A DNA stretch of 8,382 nt from Nitrososphaera sp. (GCA_022545875.1 JAKEIF010000093.1:1-8382); one strand, 5' to 3'. Numbered from the stretch's first letter, positions 1 through 5,748 are shown. Notes: a model not told the origin generated them from the sequence alone. Translations and numbers: made by a program.

Positions 1-392
1 GACTTTACGCTAGGCGGGATAAAAGTCTGGAGCAGCTGCGCGTATTCCAGGCCCTTTGGCTTCCTCGACTCTGCCCTTGCCACATCCATGGAGCCAAGCC
101 TGTAGCCAAACGCCGTCCTTTCTACCAAGCCCATCTCCTCGAGCCTGTGCAGCGCCCGGGACAGGCTCTGCTGGTGGATGTTTAGCTTGCGCATCAGCCC
201 TTTGAAGGAATAGTTCGACCCGACTTCATTCAGCAGCTCTAAAACCTTGTTGTCGTTATTGTGAAAGTCGGCTGAGGAAAACGGCTCTTCTTCCTTGACA
301 AGAATCTGGCTGGTCTTGCCTGAGGTCACCTCGACTGCCTCCTGCTTTTTGTCCTCTACTACCTCTTCTGCCTTGCTATCCACTTGCTGCAT
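1..392 (-). CDS. Winged helix-turn-helix regulator, C-terminus cut by window edge
   Basis: The reading frame opens with ATG at 392 and stays open to the window edge, giving 130 residues without a stop, so the gene continues to the left. Residues 1-45 are rich in Glu, Lys, Ser and Val and look disordered. Residues 47-102 read as a winged helix: a first helix (NKVLELLNEVG), a helix pair ending in NIHQQSLSRALHRLEEMGLV, and a short wing (ERTAFGYRLG). The pattern is that of MarR/ArsR-like archaeal regulators, which bind promoter DNA. The segment after residue 110 (RKPKGLEYAQLLQTFIPPS) may begin a second domain, but most of it is missing. The start is supported by a TATA-like box about 26 bases upstream, giving a leaderless mRNA. 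It lies 68 bases after aIF1 on the same strand but has its own promoter. The family is not identified and the ligand is unknown. Confidence 0.75.
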   Translation of the reverse strand, partial: MQQVDSKAEEVVEDKKQEAVEVTSGKTSQILVKEEEPFSSADFHNNDNKVLELLNEVGSNYSFKGLMRKLNIHQQSLSRALHRLEEMGLVERTAFGYRLGSMDVARAESRKPKGLEYAQLLQTFIPPSVK

Positions 393-410
393 GTCAATAG
401 CGCCTTTTGA

Positions 411-420
411 AGATATAAAT
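411..420 (-). promoter_or_regulatory. TATA box of the winged-helix regulator
   Basis: On the minus strand the box reads ATTTATATCT. Its centre (about 416) is 24-26 bases from the ATG at 392, the archaeal TATA-to-start distance, so the transcript probably begins at or next to the start codon. The adjoining bases (419-428 on the plus strand) contain TGTAAAGT, which also occurs upstream of the MFS gene. Confidence 0.55.
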
Positions 421-460
421 TGTAAAGTCACTGCTGGCTGAGCAGGTAAGCACTATGCTA

Positions 461-808
461 CTATAGCACCTCGATTGATTCCTCGGGGAATCCCATCTTG
501 ATAAGGAGGTCCTTTACGGTCTGCCTGTGGTCTCCCTGCAGCACCATCTGGCCGTCTTTGAACGTGCCGCCAGTGCCTATCTTTGTCTTGAAGGCCTTGG
601 TGATGTCCTTTGCGTCGGTCCTGTCCTTGAGTCCGGAAATGACGGTCACCGGCTTGTTCCACTTCCTTATCTCCTTTGAAATTACGACGTGTGTTTCTCC
701 CCTTTCGAGCTCCTTGATTAGGTCGTCCATTGAATCATGATCTGAAGACACTATCATGATAGATGCACGCCGGGCTTCAAAAGCGTTATTCTTTAAAAAA
801 TAGGTCAT
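461..808 (-). CDS. Archaeal translation initiation factor aIF1 (SUI1/eIF1 family)
   Basis: aIF1 binds the small ribosomal subunit near the P site and helps select the start codon. The family signature is clear: KWNKPVTVISGL (residues 49-60) followed by the glycine-rich stretch GTGGTFKDGQMVLQGDHR (78-95) and a C-terminal helix with KMGFPEESIEVL. It lacks the N-terminal zinc-binding Cys motif that many euryarchaeal aIF1 proteins carry. The outer ATG at 808 overlaps the HtrA stop codon as ATGA, which suggests coupled translation, and AGGTG lies about 11 bases before it. However, the first 26 residues look unlike the family and cover a TATA-like stretch, so Met18 (757) or Met27 (730, MDDLIKELERG) may be the true start. 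I keep the outer boundary. The function call is firm and the start is not. Confidence 0.9.
   Translation of the reverse strand: MTYFLKNNAFEARRASIMIVSSDHDSMDDLIKELERGETHVVISKEIRKWNKPVTVISGLKDRTDAKDITKAFKTKIGTGGTFKDGQMVLQGDHRQTVKDLLIKMGFPEESIEVL
792..800 (-). promoter_or_regulatory. Possible aIF1 TATA box inside the ATGA-coupled reading frame
   Basis: The minus strand reads TTTTTTAAA here, just after the HtrA stop. A start of transcription about 26 bases downstream (near 770) would leave only the internal aIF1 starts at 757 and 730. It argues that aIF1 can be made independently of HtrA. T-rich sequence alone is weak evidence. Confidence 0.35.
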
Positions 809-1695
809 GGCCGCTCGTCCACCTGCACAGGCACCTGCAGCTGGCGGCCGTAGCGGTTGACAGTAAGGACGACTCGCTCGTTCATCTGCTTGTCCTTTAC
901 CTTTGCCGCTATCTGCGAGGGGTCCTCCACCCTGTTGCCGTCTATTTCTTCAATAATGTCGCCCTTCCTCAGGCCTGCGTCGTCAGCGGGGCTGTACGGC
1001 TCGACTCCTGCGACCAGCGCGCCTTCTCCTGCCCGAAGCCCAAAGTGGCGGGCTAGTCTGGGAGTGACTTTCATTGACGAAATCCCAATCCAGGGCCTTG
1101 ACACCTTGCCCTTTTCGATCAGCTCTTGCAATATTTTCTTGGCAGTATTGATAGGGACGGCAAACCCGATTCCCTGCGCGTACGGCATGTTGGCAGTGTT
1201 GATAGCGATTACTTCGCCTTTCGCGTTCACAAGAGGCCCGCCAGAGTTGCCGGGGTTGATGGCCGCATCAGTCTGGATAAGCTCCAGCACGCCGCTCCTT
1301 GTCTGGATGCTCCGGTCAAGTGAGCTTACGATTCCGGCAGTCACCGCAGGCCCGCCTGTGAGCCCGAACGGGTTTCCTATGGCAAGCACTATTTGGCCGG
1401 CCTTGAGGCCCTCCGAGTCGCCCAGCGCGGCAGCCGGCAGCGGCTCTTCAGACTCTACCTTGAGCACGGCAAGGTCTGTGACTTCGTCGCTTCCGGCAAC
1501 TCGGCCCTTGAGCACCCTGCCATCTGCAAGCGTTACTTTGAGCCGGTCTGCGTCGTCTATTACGTGGTTGTTAGTCAGGATGTAGCCCTTTTCGTCAATA
1601 ATGACTCCGGACCCAACCCCTTCAACTGGAAATACCCTGAAGAGCTGGTCTTGGAGCATCCTCACGCTGGCAATGTTGACAATGCTCTTGCCCAC
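805..1695 (-). CDS. HtrA/DegP-like S1C serine protease with one PDZ domain, cytosolic
   Basis: This is a trypsin-fold protease and chaperone of the HtrA (S1C) family, which degrades or holds misfolded proteins. The catalytic triad is visible: His44 in TNNHVID, Asp74 in TDLAVLK, and Ser151 in GNSGGPL. The protease spans about residues 25-195, and one PDZ domain spans about 203-288 (RPWIGISSM, SPADDAGLRKGDIIEEIDG). There is no signal peptide or membrane helix, unlike bacterial DegP or DegS, so it should act in the cytoplasm. The listed start is GTG at 1695, the only start codon in this frame before the upstream stop at 1822-1824. The frame upstream still reads like the family's N-terminal helix (LPVSDELLVSAVEKV), so the true protein is probably longer (see 1696-1769). 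The stop overlaps the aIF1 start by four bases. The family call is secure and the start is doubtful. Confidence 0.92.
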   Translation of the reverse strand: MGKSIVNIASVRMLQDQLFRVFPVEGVGSGVIIDEKGYILTNNHVIDDADRLKVTLADGRVLKGRVAGSDEVTDLAVLKVESEEPLPAAALGDSEGLKAGQIVLAIGNPFGLTGGPAVTAGIVSSLDRSIQTRSGVLELIQTDAAINPGNSGGPLVNAKGEVIAINTANMPYAQGIGFAVPINTAKKILQELIEKGKVSRPWIGISSMKVTPRLARHFGLRAGEGALVAGVEPYSPADDAGLRKGDIIEEIDGNRVEDPSQIAAKVKDKQMNERVVLTVNRYGRQLQVPVQVDERP

Positions 1696-1769
1696 TTTTT
1701 CTACCGCGCTGACTAGCAGCTCGTCAGAAACAGGGAGTGTCGTTACACAGTCACCGTTGTGTTTTCCAT
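1696..1769 (-). other. Probable N-terminal coding part of HtrA, out of frame with its ATG
   Basis: Directly before the GTG, the HtrA frame reads TTLPVSDELLVSAVEKV, which looks like the usual first helix of archaeal HtrA proteins, but it contains no start codon. An ATG at 1769 begins MENTTVTV and then hits TAA at 1745-1743, one base out of frame with HtrA. Joining the two gives a natural N-terminus. A one-base indel around 1740-1766 (a true mutation, a sequencing error or slippage) would explain this. The alternative is that translation really begins at GTG 1695 and the similarity is misleading. Confidence 0.5.
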
Positions 1770-1773
1770 CGGA

Positions 1774-1800
1774 GTATATACGAGCGTGCCGGTTAAATTG
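1774..1800 (-). promoter_or_regulatory. HtrA promoter region with two candidate TATA boxes
   Basis: Two boxes are visible on the minus strand. GTATATA (1774-1780) is the better match and would start transcription near 1750. CAATTTAACC (1791-1800) is weaker but would start transcription near 1769, exactly at the out-of-frame ATG. The second lies between the arms CCGGT (1789-1793) and ACCGG (1801-1805), a possible operator. The sequence alone does not decide which is used. Confidence 0.45.
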
Positions 1801-1832
1801 ACCGGGTAGGGCAAAACCTGGTCACACCCGGT
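1801..1832. repeat. Inverted repeat across the FMN reductase stop codon
   Basis: ACCGGGT (1801-1807) pairs perfectly with ACCCGGT (1826-1832), and AGG (1808-1810) can add pairs with CCT (1817-1819). It covers the last codons and stop of the FMN reductase. It could form a hairpin at the 3' end of that mRNA, but no long U-run follows on the minus strand. It also sits just upstream of the HtrA promoter, so a protein-binding role is possible. Confidence 0.4.
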
Positions 1833-2418
1833 AGCGAGCTGCGAATGTGTCTGGGTCAAGGCCGCCAAGGTCCCGAACAAACTGCTCATGCACCAGGGCG
1901 CCGTATACTATCAAGTCCCGCGACATCATTTTGATCCTCTTGGCAATTCTTTCATTTGATATTTCGCCGGCCTTAAAGTCCTGCTCGCCATTTACCGAAA
2001 CGCCATATGGCATGCTCCAGCCGTAGCATTGCCTCACCGCAGTCCTCATCTGCTCCATAACGGTTAGCCCCTTTTCGTGCGAAGCCACTACGTATCCAAA
2101 GACCTTGCCGGCAAACTCTTCAAAGAAATGGTCGAGAAAATTCTTTAGAGTGCCAGACATCGAGCCGTGGTAATCAGGAGAAGCTAGGATAAACGCATTT
2201 GCCCAAGCGACGTCTTCGGCGGCCAGCTGGATCTCTTTTGACTGCTGCAGGCTGGGGTTGTACAATGGAATTGTCGCCTTGCCAAGCTCCAACAGCCGGA
2301 CTTCAGCACCTCGCGCCTTGGCGTGATCCAATGCAATCTTGAGCGCGCGGGTACTGTAGGAGTTGCCGCGGGTGCTGCCGGCTACTCCCAGTACCTTAAA
2401 GCTAGTAGTTGATGGCAT
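1822..2418 (-). CDS. NAD(P)H-dependent FMN reductase / flavodoxin-fold oxidoreductase
   Basis: This family uses NAD(P)H to reduce FMN or quinone- and azo-type substrates in the cytoplasm. The 198 residues match the usual length of about 180-200. The FMN phosphate loop is GSTRGNSYSTRAL (residues 14-26), and the second flavin-contact motif is SPDYHGSMSGTLKNFLDH (80-97). A GKVFGYVVASHEKG strand-loop follows (104-117). No signal or membrane segment is present. The ATG at 2418 lies 17 bases inside the 3' end of the pirin gene on the same strand, so both are almost certainly made from one mRNA. The pairing with pirin suggests a role in redox handling of aromatic or quinone compounds, which is inference. 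The exact electron acceptor cannot be read from the sequence. Confidence 0.9.
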   Translation of the reverse strand: MPSTTSFKVLGVAGSTRGNSYSTRALKIALDHAKARGAEVRLLELGKATIPLYNPSLQQSKEIQLAAEDVAWANAFILASPDYHGSMSGTLKNFLDHFFEEFAGKVFGYVVASHEKGLTVMEQMRTAVRQCYGWSMPYGVSVNGEQDFKAGEISNERIAKRIKMMSRDLIVYGALVHEQFVRDLGGLDPDTFAARYRV

Positions 2419-3130
2419 ATTTTTCTGGCAGATCCAATAGAATCAGTTCAGTCGGTGACGCCGCGCTCAATGAAATCTTGCTTTCATTTTCCAGCCTCGC
2501 CGAGTCTCTGGTCTTTAGCGCATTGCCATTCAAGCTGGCCTCTCCATCTATCACAAACACATACGCCTTTCTCCCCGGAGCCATCACGTGCTCTACCTTT
2601 GCGCCTTTGTTCAAAGACGAAACGTAAATTGACGCGTCTTGGTGAATGTGAAGCGCCCCGCCGTCGGCGACCTGCTCTGGTACGATTACGGGCAATAGCC
2701 TATCCTGGCGTTCCTCCTTTTTGAACTGTTTCTGCTCCCACGAAGGCTTTAGGCCGCGCTTGTTTGCAAATATCCAGAGCTGCAAGAGCCTCAGGGGCTT
2801 TTCCTTTGAATGGTTGTATTCCGAATGCAGTATGCCGGTCCCTGCCGTCATTCGCTGTATTTCGCCTGGGTGAACTATGCCCTTGTTGCCTTGGTTGTCC
2901 TGGTGTTCCAGCTCGCCGTCAATGACGTATGTGATAATTTCCATGTCGCGGTGAGGGTGGAACCCAAACCCGGTACCCGGCTGTACGATGTCGTCATTGA
3001 AAACCCGGAGCGGGCCAAAGTTCATTTTCTGCGGGTCTTGGTAGTGGTCGAATGAAAAGTGCCAGTAGCTCGACAGCCAGTCCATATCGTCGTTGTGGTA
3101 ATGCTCGTTTGATCTTGTTATCTCGATCAT
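2402..3130 (-). CDS. Pirin family bicupin protein (YhhW-like)
   Basis: Pirins are two-cupin metal proteins. Some, such as E. coli YhhW, have quercetin 2,3-dioxygenase activity, and others act as redox sensors or bind regulators. The 242 residues match the family length (about 230-290). The N-terminal cupin carries the metal ligands: His58 and His60 in GFHPHRDMEIITYVIDGELEHQD, then His102 and Glu104 in GILHSEYNH. The C-terminal cupin (about residues 145-235) lacks that His set, as is normal. The start at ATG 3130 is supported by a TATA box about 26 bases upstream. It heads a two-gene unit with the overlapping FMN reductase. Substrate and exact role are not readable; the family and metal site are clear. 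Confidence 0.93.
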   Translation of the reverse strand: MIEITRSNEHYHNDDMDWLSSYWHFSFDHYQDPQKMNFGPLRVFNDDIVQPGTGFGFHPHRDMEIITYVIDGELEHQDNQGNKGIVHPGEIQRMTAGTGILHSEYNHSKEKPLRLLQLWIFANKRGLKPSWEQKQFKKEERQDRLLPVIVPEQVADGGALHIHQDASIYVSSLNKGAKVEHVMAPGRKAYVFVIDGEASLNGNALKTRDSARLENESKISLSAASPTELILLDLPEKYAINY

Positions 3131-3150
3131 GCAATATCAATAGGGAGCAG

Positions 3151-3160
3151 GCTATTTAAG
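3151..3160 (-). promoter_or_regulatory. TATA box of the pirin-FMN reductase unit
   Basis: The minus strand reads CTTAAATAGC, centred near 3156 and 26 bases before the A of the pirin ATG (3130). This predicts a leaderless transcript and confirms the start choice. Confidence 0.6.
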
Positions 3161-3390
3161 GCTGGTAGCAATTCCTTACCAAGTTAGTTTGTCGCATCCA
3201 ACTAGGTAAGCCCGCGCTTGCTGTTGTTGTAGATGTTCAGATAGGATTTCAACTTTGAGCAGAGTCTGTCACTGTGCAACATTGTCACAAGGTAGCCTTT
3301 GTCGTTTTGCGAACTGGATTGTACTTTTGTTTGATTGATAGTCCTCCGTATTTTCATGTGGCAAAGACCCATGACAAAGAAAGTAAGCAA

Positions 3391-3406
3391 CGCTCAGAGT
3401 TGAGCG
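3391..3406 (-). terminator. Hairpin with T-rich tail downstream of the MFS gene
   Basis: CGCTCA and TGAGCG pair perfectly around a four-base loop. On the minus strand this lies about 50 bases after the MFS stop and is followed by a pyrimidine-rich stretch (TTGCTTACTTTCTTTG). This is a plausible 3' end for the MFS mRNA, although archaeal termination depends mainly on T-tracts and this one is interrupted. Confidence 0.4.
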
Positions 3407-3456
3407 ATAGAGTTGGACAAGAAATAGATGATGGTTCGGCTAGCCATTGGATATTG

Positions 3457-4938
3457 CTAGGCTGCAGCCATAGGCGCCTCCTTCGTACCTGATGGGTCCG
3501 ATTTCTTGATTGCTAGCCATGCTACAACAGCCGCTGCTGCGGCCACTATTGCTGCGGCTATGAACGCTATATGGAATCCGCTATTCATCGCGTCAACCAA
3601 TTCTAGTCCACTACTGCTCTCGTGAAGTGTCTGTGCGGAGGCAAGAGCAACAATGATCGCCAAGCCTAGCGCAGACCCAATCTGGTAGCTGGTGTTCACA
3701 ATCCCCGATGCAAGTCCTGATTCCTCTTGCCTAGCATGTGAAACCGCAGACATCAACACAGGGATGTATGCAAGTGACATGCCACCTGCTGCGGCCAGTG
3801 AAGCAGGTAACACGTGTGTCATGAAACTACCGCTACCACTCGGCATCGTTGCGAATAGAGCCATAGCAACAGCCAGCAAGCCGAGCCCGACAACCATGCT
3901 TGTCTTTACTCCAATGCGGCTAATGATTCGAGACGAGGCTCCAACCATCAAGATCATGATTGCGGCAGTCATTGGGAGTAGAGCAAGGCCGCTCTCAAAT
4001 GCCCCGTATCCCTGTATCTGCTGCAAGTAGAGGTTCAAGAAGAACCACATTGGTATCCATGCCGCTCCAAGTAAGGCCATCACTATGTTGCTCGCCAGAA
4101 GGTTGCGGACTCTGAATATTGCTGGCGGAATCAATGGCGACTTTGACCGCTTCTGTATTGCTGCAAATCCTGCAAACAATCCCGCGGATGCAAGTAGCAA
4201 TGAAATGGTAGGTATCGAAGTCCATCCGTTATCGTTTGCAGTGACTATGGCGTAAACCAGCGTTATCAGCGCTGCAGTGATTGATACGGCCCCGGGGTAG
4301 TCAACGCGGCCCTTCTGTTTTGACCCTCTTGGAAGCAACGGCCGTGCCAATCCGAGCACCATGATTCCTATTGGAACATTGATGAGGAAGACCCATGACC
4401 AGTCTACATAAGCGGTTATCACGCCACCTAGGAAGACACCCGCAGTCCCTCCTGCTGGAGCCGCAGCTCCCCAGATGCCCATTGCCTTGCTCCTCTCTCT
4501 TGGCACTGTGAACAGGTTTAACACCATTGACATCGCAGCTGGCGCAATGAAAGCGGCGCCTATTCCTTGCAACGCGCGAGCTGCAATGAGTATATCTCCT
4601 GTTGGCGCAAGACCAGCCAGGACTGATGCTCCAGTCAGAATGGCAAAACCAATTGCAAAGATCTTGCGCTGCCCAAGGATGTCTGATAGTCTACCGCCAA
4701 GAAGTAACAAGGCACCAAATACGATTACATAAGCGCTGAAAATCCACTGCAACTCTGCCTGTGAGAATCCAAACTGCTGTTGAATTGTGGGCAACGCTAC
4801 GCCTATGATTGACGTGTCCAGAATGACTAGGAACTGCGCCAGCGAAAGAAGGAACAGGGCTTTCCAACGGCGGGGGTCAAGTGCGAGATTTGAGCCCTGA
4901 CCATCGTGCTTCAAGTTTGCTGTCGTGCTTTTTGACAT
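3457..4938 (-). CDS. MFS multidrug efflux transporter, 14-helix DHA2 (EmrB/QacA-like) family
   Basis: A cytoplasmic-membrane proton antiporter that exports drugs or other small hydrophobic compounds. The 493 residues contain about 14 hydrophobic segments, the DHA2 layout. Family motifs are in order: LDTSIIGVALPTI in helix 1 (residues 40-52, motif D1), GGRLSDILGQRK in the 2-3 loop (81-92, motif A), RALQGIGAAFIAP in helix 4 (121-133, motif B) and GAAAPAGGTAGVFLGG in helix 5 (157-172, motif C, typical of antiporters). The last helix is unusually Ala/Val-rich. The ATG at 4938 has a strong TATA box 25 bases upstream. It is transcribed alone, with the SRPBCC gene upstream on the same strand but separated by 139 bases. 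The substrate cannot be predicted. The gene is of a kind often gained by transfer, and its codon third positions look less G/C-rich than genes at 1-3130, which is only a hint. Confidence 0.93.
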   Translation of the reverse strand: MSKSTTANLKHDGQGSNLALDPRRWKALFLLSLAQFLVILDTSIIGVALPTIQQQFGFSQAELQWIFSAYVIVFGALLLLGGRLSDILGQRKIFAIGFAILTGASVLAGLAPTGDILIAARALQGIGAAFIAPAAMSMVLNLFTVPRERSKAMGIWGAAAPAGGTAGVFLGGVITAYVDWSWVFLINVPIGIMVLGLARPLLPRGSKQKGRVDYPGAVSITAALITLVYAIVTANDNGWTSIPTISLLLASAGLFAGFAAIQKRSKSPLIPPAIFRVRNLLASNIVMALLGAAWIPMWFFLNLYLQQIQGYGAFESGLALLPMTAAIMILMVGASSRIISRIGVKTSMVVGLGLLAVAMALFATMPSGSGSFMTHVLPASLAAAGGMSLAYIPVLMSAVSHARQEESGLASGIVNTSYQIGSALGLAIIVALASAQTLHESSSGLELVDAMNSGFHIAFIAAAIVAAAAAVVAWLAIKKSDPSGTKEAPMAAA

Positions 4939-4958
4939 GCCGACTGATTGGAACTTGG

Positions 4959-4967
4959 CATATATAG
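4959..4967 (-). promoter_or_regulatory. TATA box of the MFS transporter
   Basis: The minus strand reads CTATATATG, a near-consensus box centred near 4963 and 25-26 bases before the A of the ATG at 4938. Transcription should start at the start codon. Confidence 0.65.
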
Positions 4968-4976
4968 CAACCCGAG

Positions 4977-4998
4977 TTTACAAGTGTAAAGTGCAAAG
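4977..4998. promoter_or_regulatory. Palindrome upstream of the MFS TATA box, candidate operator
   Basis: TTTACA (4977-4982) and TGTAAA (4985-4990) form a perfect inverted repeat with a two-base spacer, 10 bases upstream of the TATA box. The adjoining bases form a 7-base tandem repeat (AAGTGTA then AAGTGCA, 4982-4995). Sites in this position are typical of regulators acting with TFB at archaeal promoters. The regulator is not known. Confidence 0.45.
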
Positions 4999-5077
4999 AA
5001 TCACGCATCGCCTAATGGGGTGCTCTTATCTGTCGGTACTTGATTCCTGAAGGGCACTAACTAGCGGTTGGTAATTC

Positions 5078-5509
5078 CTACATCGCTTCTGCTCTGTCCT
5101 TGAGAGCTTTGTTCATGTCTTCAAAATGCTTTCTTACAACTGTATCCAACCATCCTTCAAGCATCGGAACCATTGAACCTGTGAATTTCTCGCTGTGAAT
5201 AAATCGAACGTTGTTTTCACCCATTGGTTTAATGATAAATGAATGCTCGCCGTTGAATGTATCGCCTTCTGTCCTACCAAGCCAACGCAGCTCTCTTTCA
5301 TCCTCGACTATTAGAATAGTGGGCGAAATTTCCATAGTACCACCTTGCGGATTGGGCAATGTGACGTCAAGCTTTTCGCCTTCGACGGCCTTGCCCCTTA
5401 TTTTGGTCATAAATGGGTTCCAATTAGAATGCTTTTCGAAATCTGTGAGTACGCGCCACACACGAGACGGGGACGCGGAAATGTCTATCTCTGTTACTAG
5501 TTCCTTCAT
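5078..5509 (-). CDS. SRPBCC (START/polyketide cyclase-like) domain protein
   Basis: A single-domain protein of the SRPBCC fold, a helix-grip that encloses a hydrophobic pocket for a small ligand. The 143 residues match the usual size. The opening strand and helix are typical (TEIDISASPSRVWRVLTDFEKHSNWNPF, residues 6-33), and the C-terminal long helix runs from about 114 to 142. The central strands include GGTMEISPTILIVEDERELRW and an EHSFIIKP strand. No signal peptide is present. The start at ATG 5509 is supported by a TATA-like box 26 bases upstream. It precedes the MFS exporter on the same strand, but that gene has its own promoter. Binding or modification of a hydrophobic compound handled by the pump is possible but unproven. 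No enzyme function can be assigned. Confidence 0.88.
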   Translation of the reverse strand: MKELVTEIDISASPSRVWRVLTDFEKHSNWNPFMTKIRGKAVEGEKLDVTLPNPQGGTMEISPTILIVEDERELRWLGRTEGDTFNGEHSFIIKPMGENNVRFIHSEKFTGSMVPMLEGWLDTVVRKHFEDMNKALKDRAEAM

Positions 5510-5530
5510 GAACTGCCAACTTGGTTGTTA

Positions 5531-5540
5531 CTAATATTGT
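5531..5540 (-). promoter_or_regulatory. TATA-like box of the SRPBCC gene
   Basis: The minus strand reads ACAATATTAG, centred 26 bases before the ATG at 5509. A second AT-rich stretch (CTTAAATGC, 5552-5560) lies further upstream and would give a leader of about 20 bases. The first fits a leaderless mRNA. Confidence 0.45.
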
Positions 5541-5667
5541 TTTAGCCGCGGCATTTAAGCGAGAAGCCTCTCATGCATCAGAGAAAGATACAGAGGATAT
5601 TCTGTTTCATTGAACTGTATTAATTCTTCATTATTGCTTATCTTATGTGATTGTCGAATCTCTAGGT

Positions 5668-5703
5668 GTTCTGAAACGTAGAACGGAACGTGAAACACGT
5701 TCT
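5668..5703. promoter_or_regulatory. Cluster of GAAC/GTTC inverted repeats before the SIMPL gene
   Basis: GAACGTG (5686-5692) and CACGTTC (5696-5702) form a perfect 7-base inverted repeat around AAA. Just upstream, GTTCT (5668-5672) and AGAAC (5680-5684) form a second one, and AGAACG (5680-5685) also pairs with CGTTCT (5698-5703). The array lies about 45-80 bases before the SIMPL ATG, upstream of its likely TATA region, and looks like a multi-site operator. An RNA role is less likely because it should lie outside the transcript. Confidence 0.5.
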
Positions 5704-5711
5704 AAAGCGCA

Positions 5712-5720
5712 GATTTAGCA
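5712..5720 (+). promoter_or_regulatory. Weak TATA-like box of the SIMPL gene
   Basis: GATTTAGCA is centred about 33 bases before the ATG at 5749, giving a leader of some 7 bases. Another AT-rich stretch (TTATTCTATA, 5731-5740) is too close to the ATG to drive that start. Assignment is tentative. Confidence 0.3.
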
Positions 5721-5748
5721 ATGGTGCCAATTATTCTATAGCAACAAA

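Larger units (their letters stand above)
3131..3456. other. Intergenic stretch without a supported gene
   Basis: These 326 bases separate the pirin promoter from the 3' end of the MFS gene. Apart from the pirin TATA box and the hairpin at 3391-3406, I see nothing that I can name. A 62-codon minus-strand frame (3202-3390) begins with TTG, has no convincing TATA box or ribosome site and resembles no family I know. There is no tRNA-like cloverleaf and no repeat array. The base composition is more A/T-rich than the left block. Confidence 0.5.

Noticed and set aside
453..662. Minus-strand 69-codon frame overlapping aIF1
   Set aside because: Out-of-frame shadow of aIF1; Gly/Arg/Gln/His-rich composition typical of such shadows.
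857..1585. Long plus-strand frame of 242 codons opposite HtrA
   Set aside because: It is fully antisense to a protease with an intact triad. Its Ser/Ala/Pro-rich, low-complexity translation is what a G/C-rich third-position bias on the other strand produces.
3342..3346. GGAGG on the minus strand as a ribosome-binding site
   Set aside because: No start codon follows within about 12 bases, and it lies within the doubtful 62-codon frame rather than before a gene.
3202..3390. Minus-strand 62-codon frame in the 3131-3456 gap
   Set aside because: TTG start, no convincing promoter or ribosome site, no domain, composition like non-coding sequence. It may be a real small gene, but nothing supports it.
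3462..3471. Perfect palindrome GGCTGCAGCC near the MFS stop
   Set aside because: It lies in the Ala-rich C-terminal codons (GCT/GCA/GCC), which create such palindromes easily.
3692..4030. Plus-strand 112-codon frame inside the MFS gene
   Set aside because: Antisense to conserved membrane helices of the transporter; no promoter.
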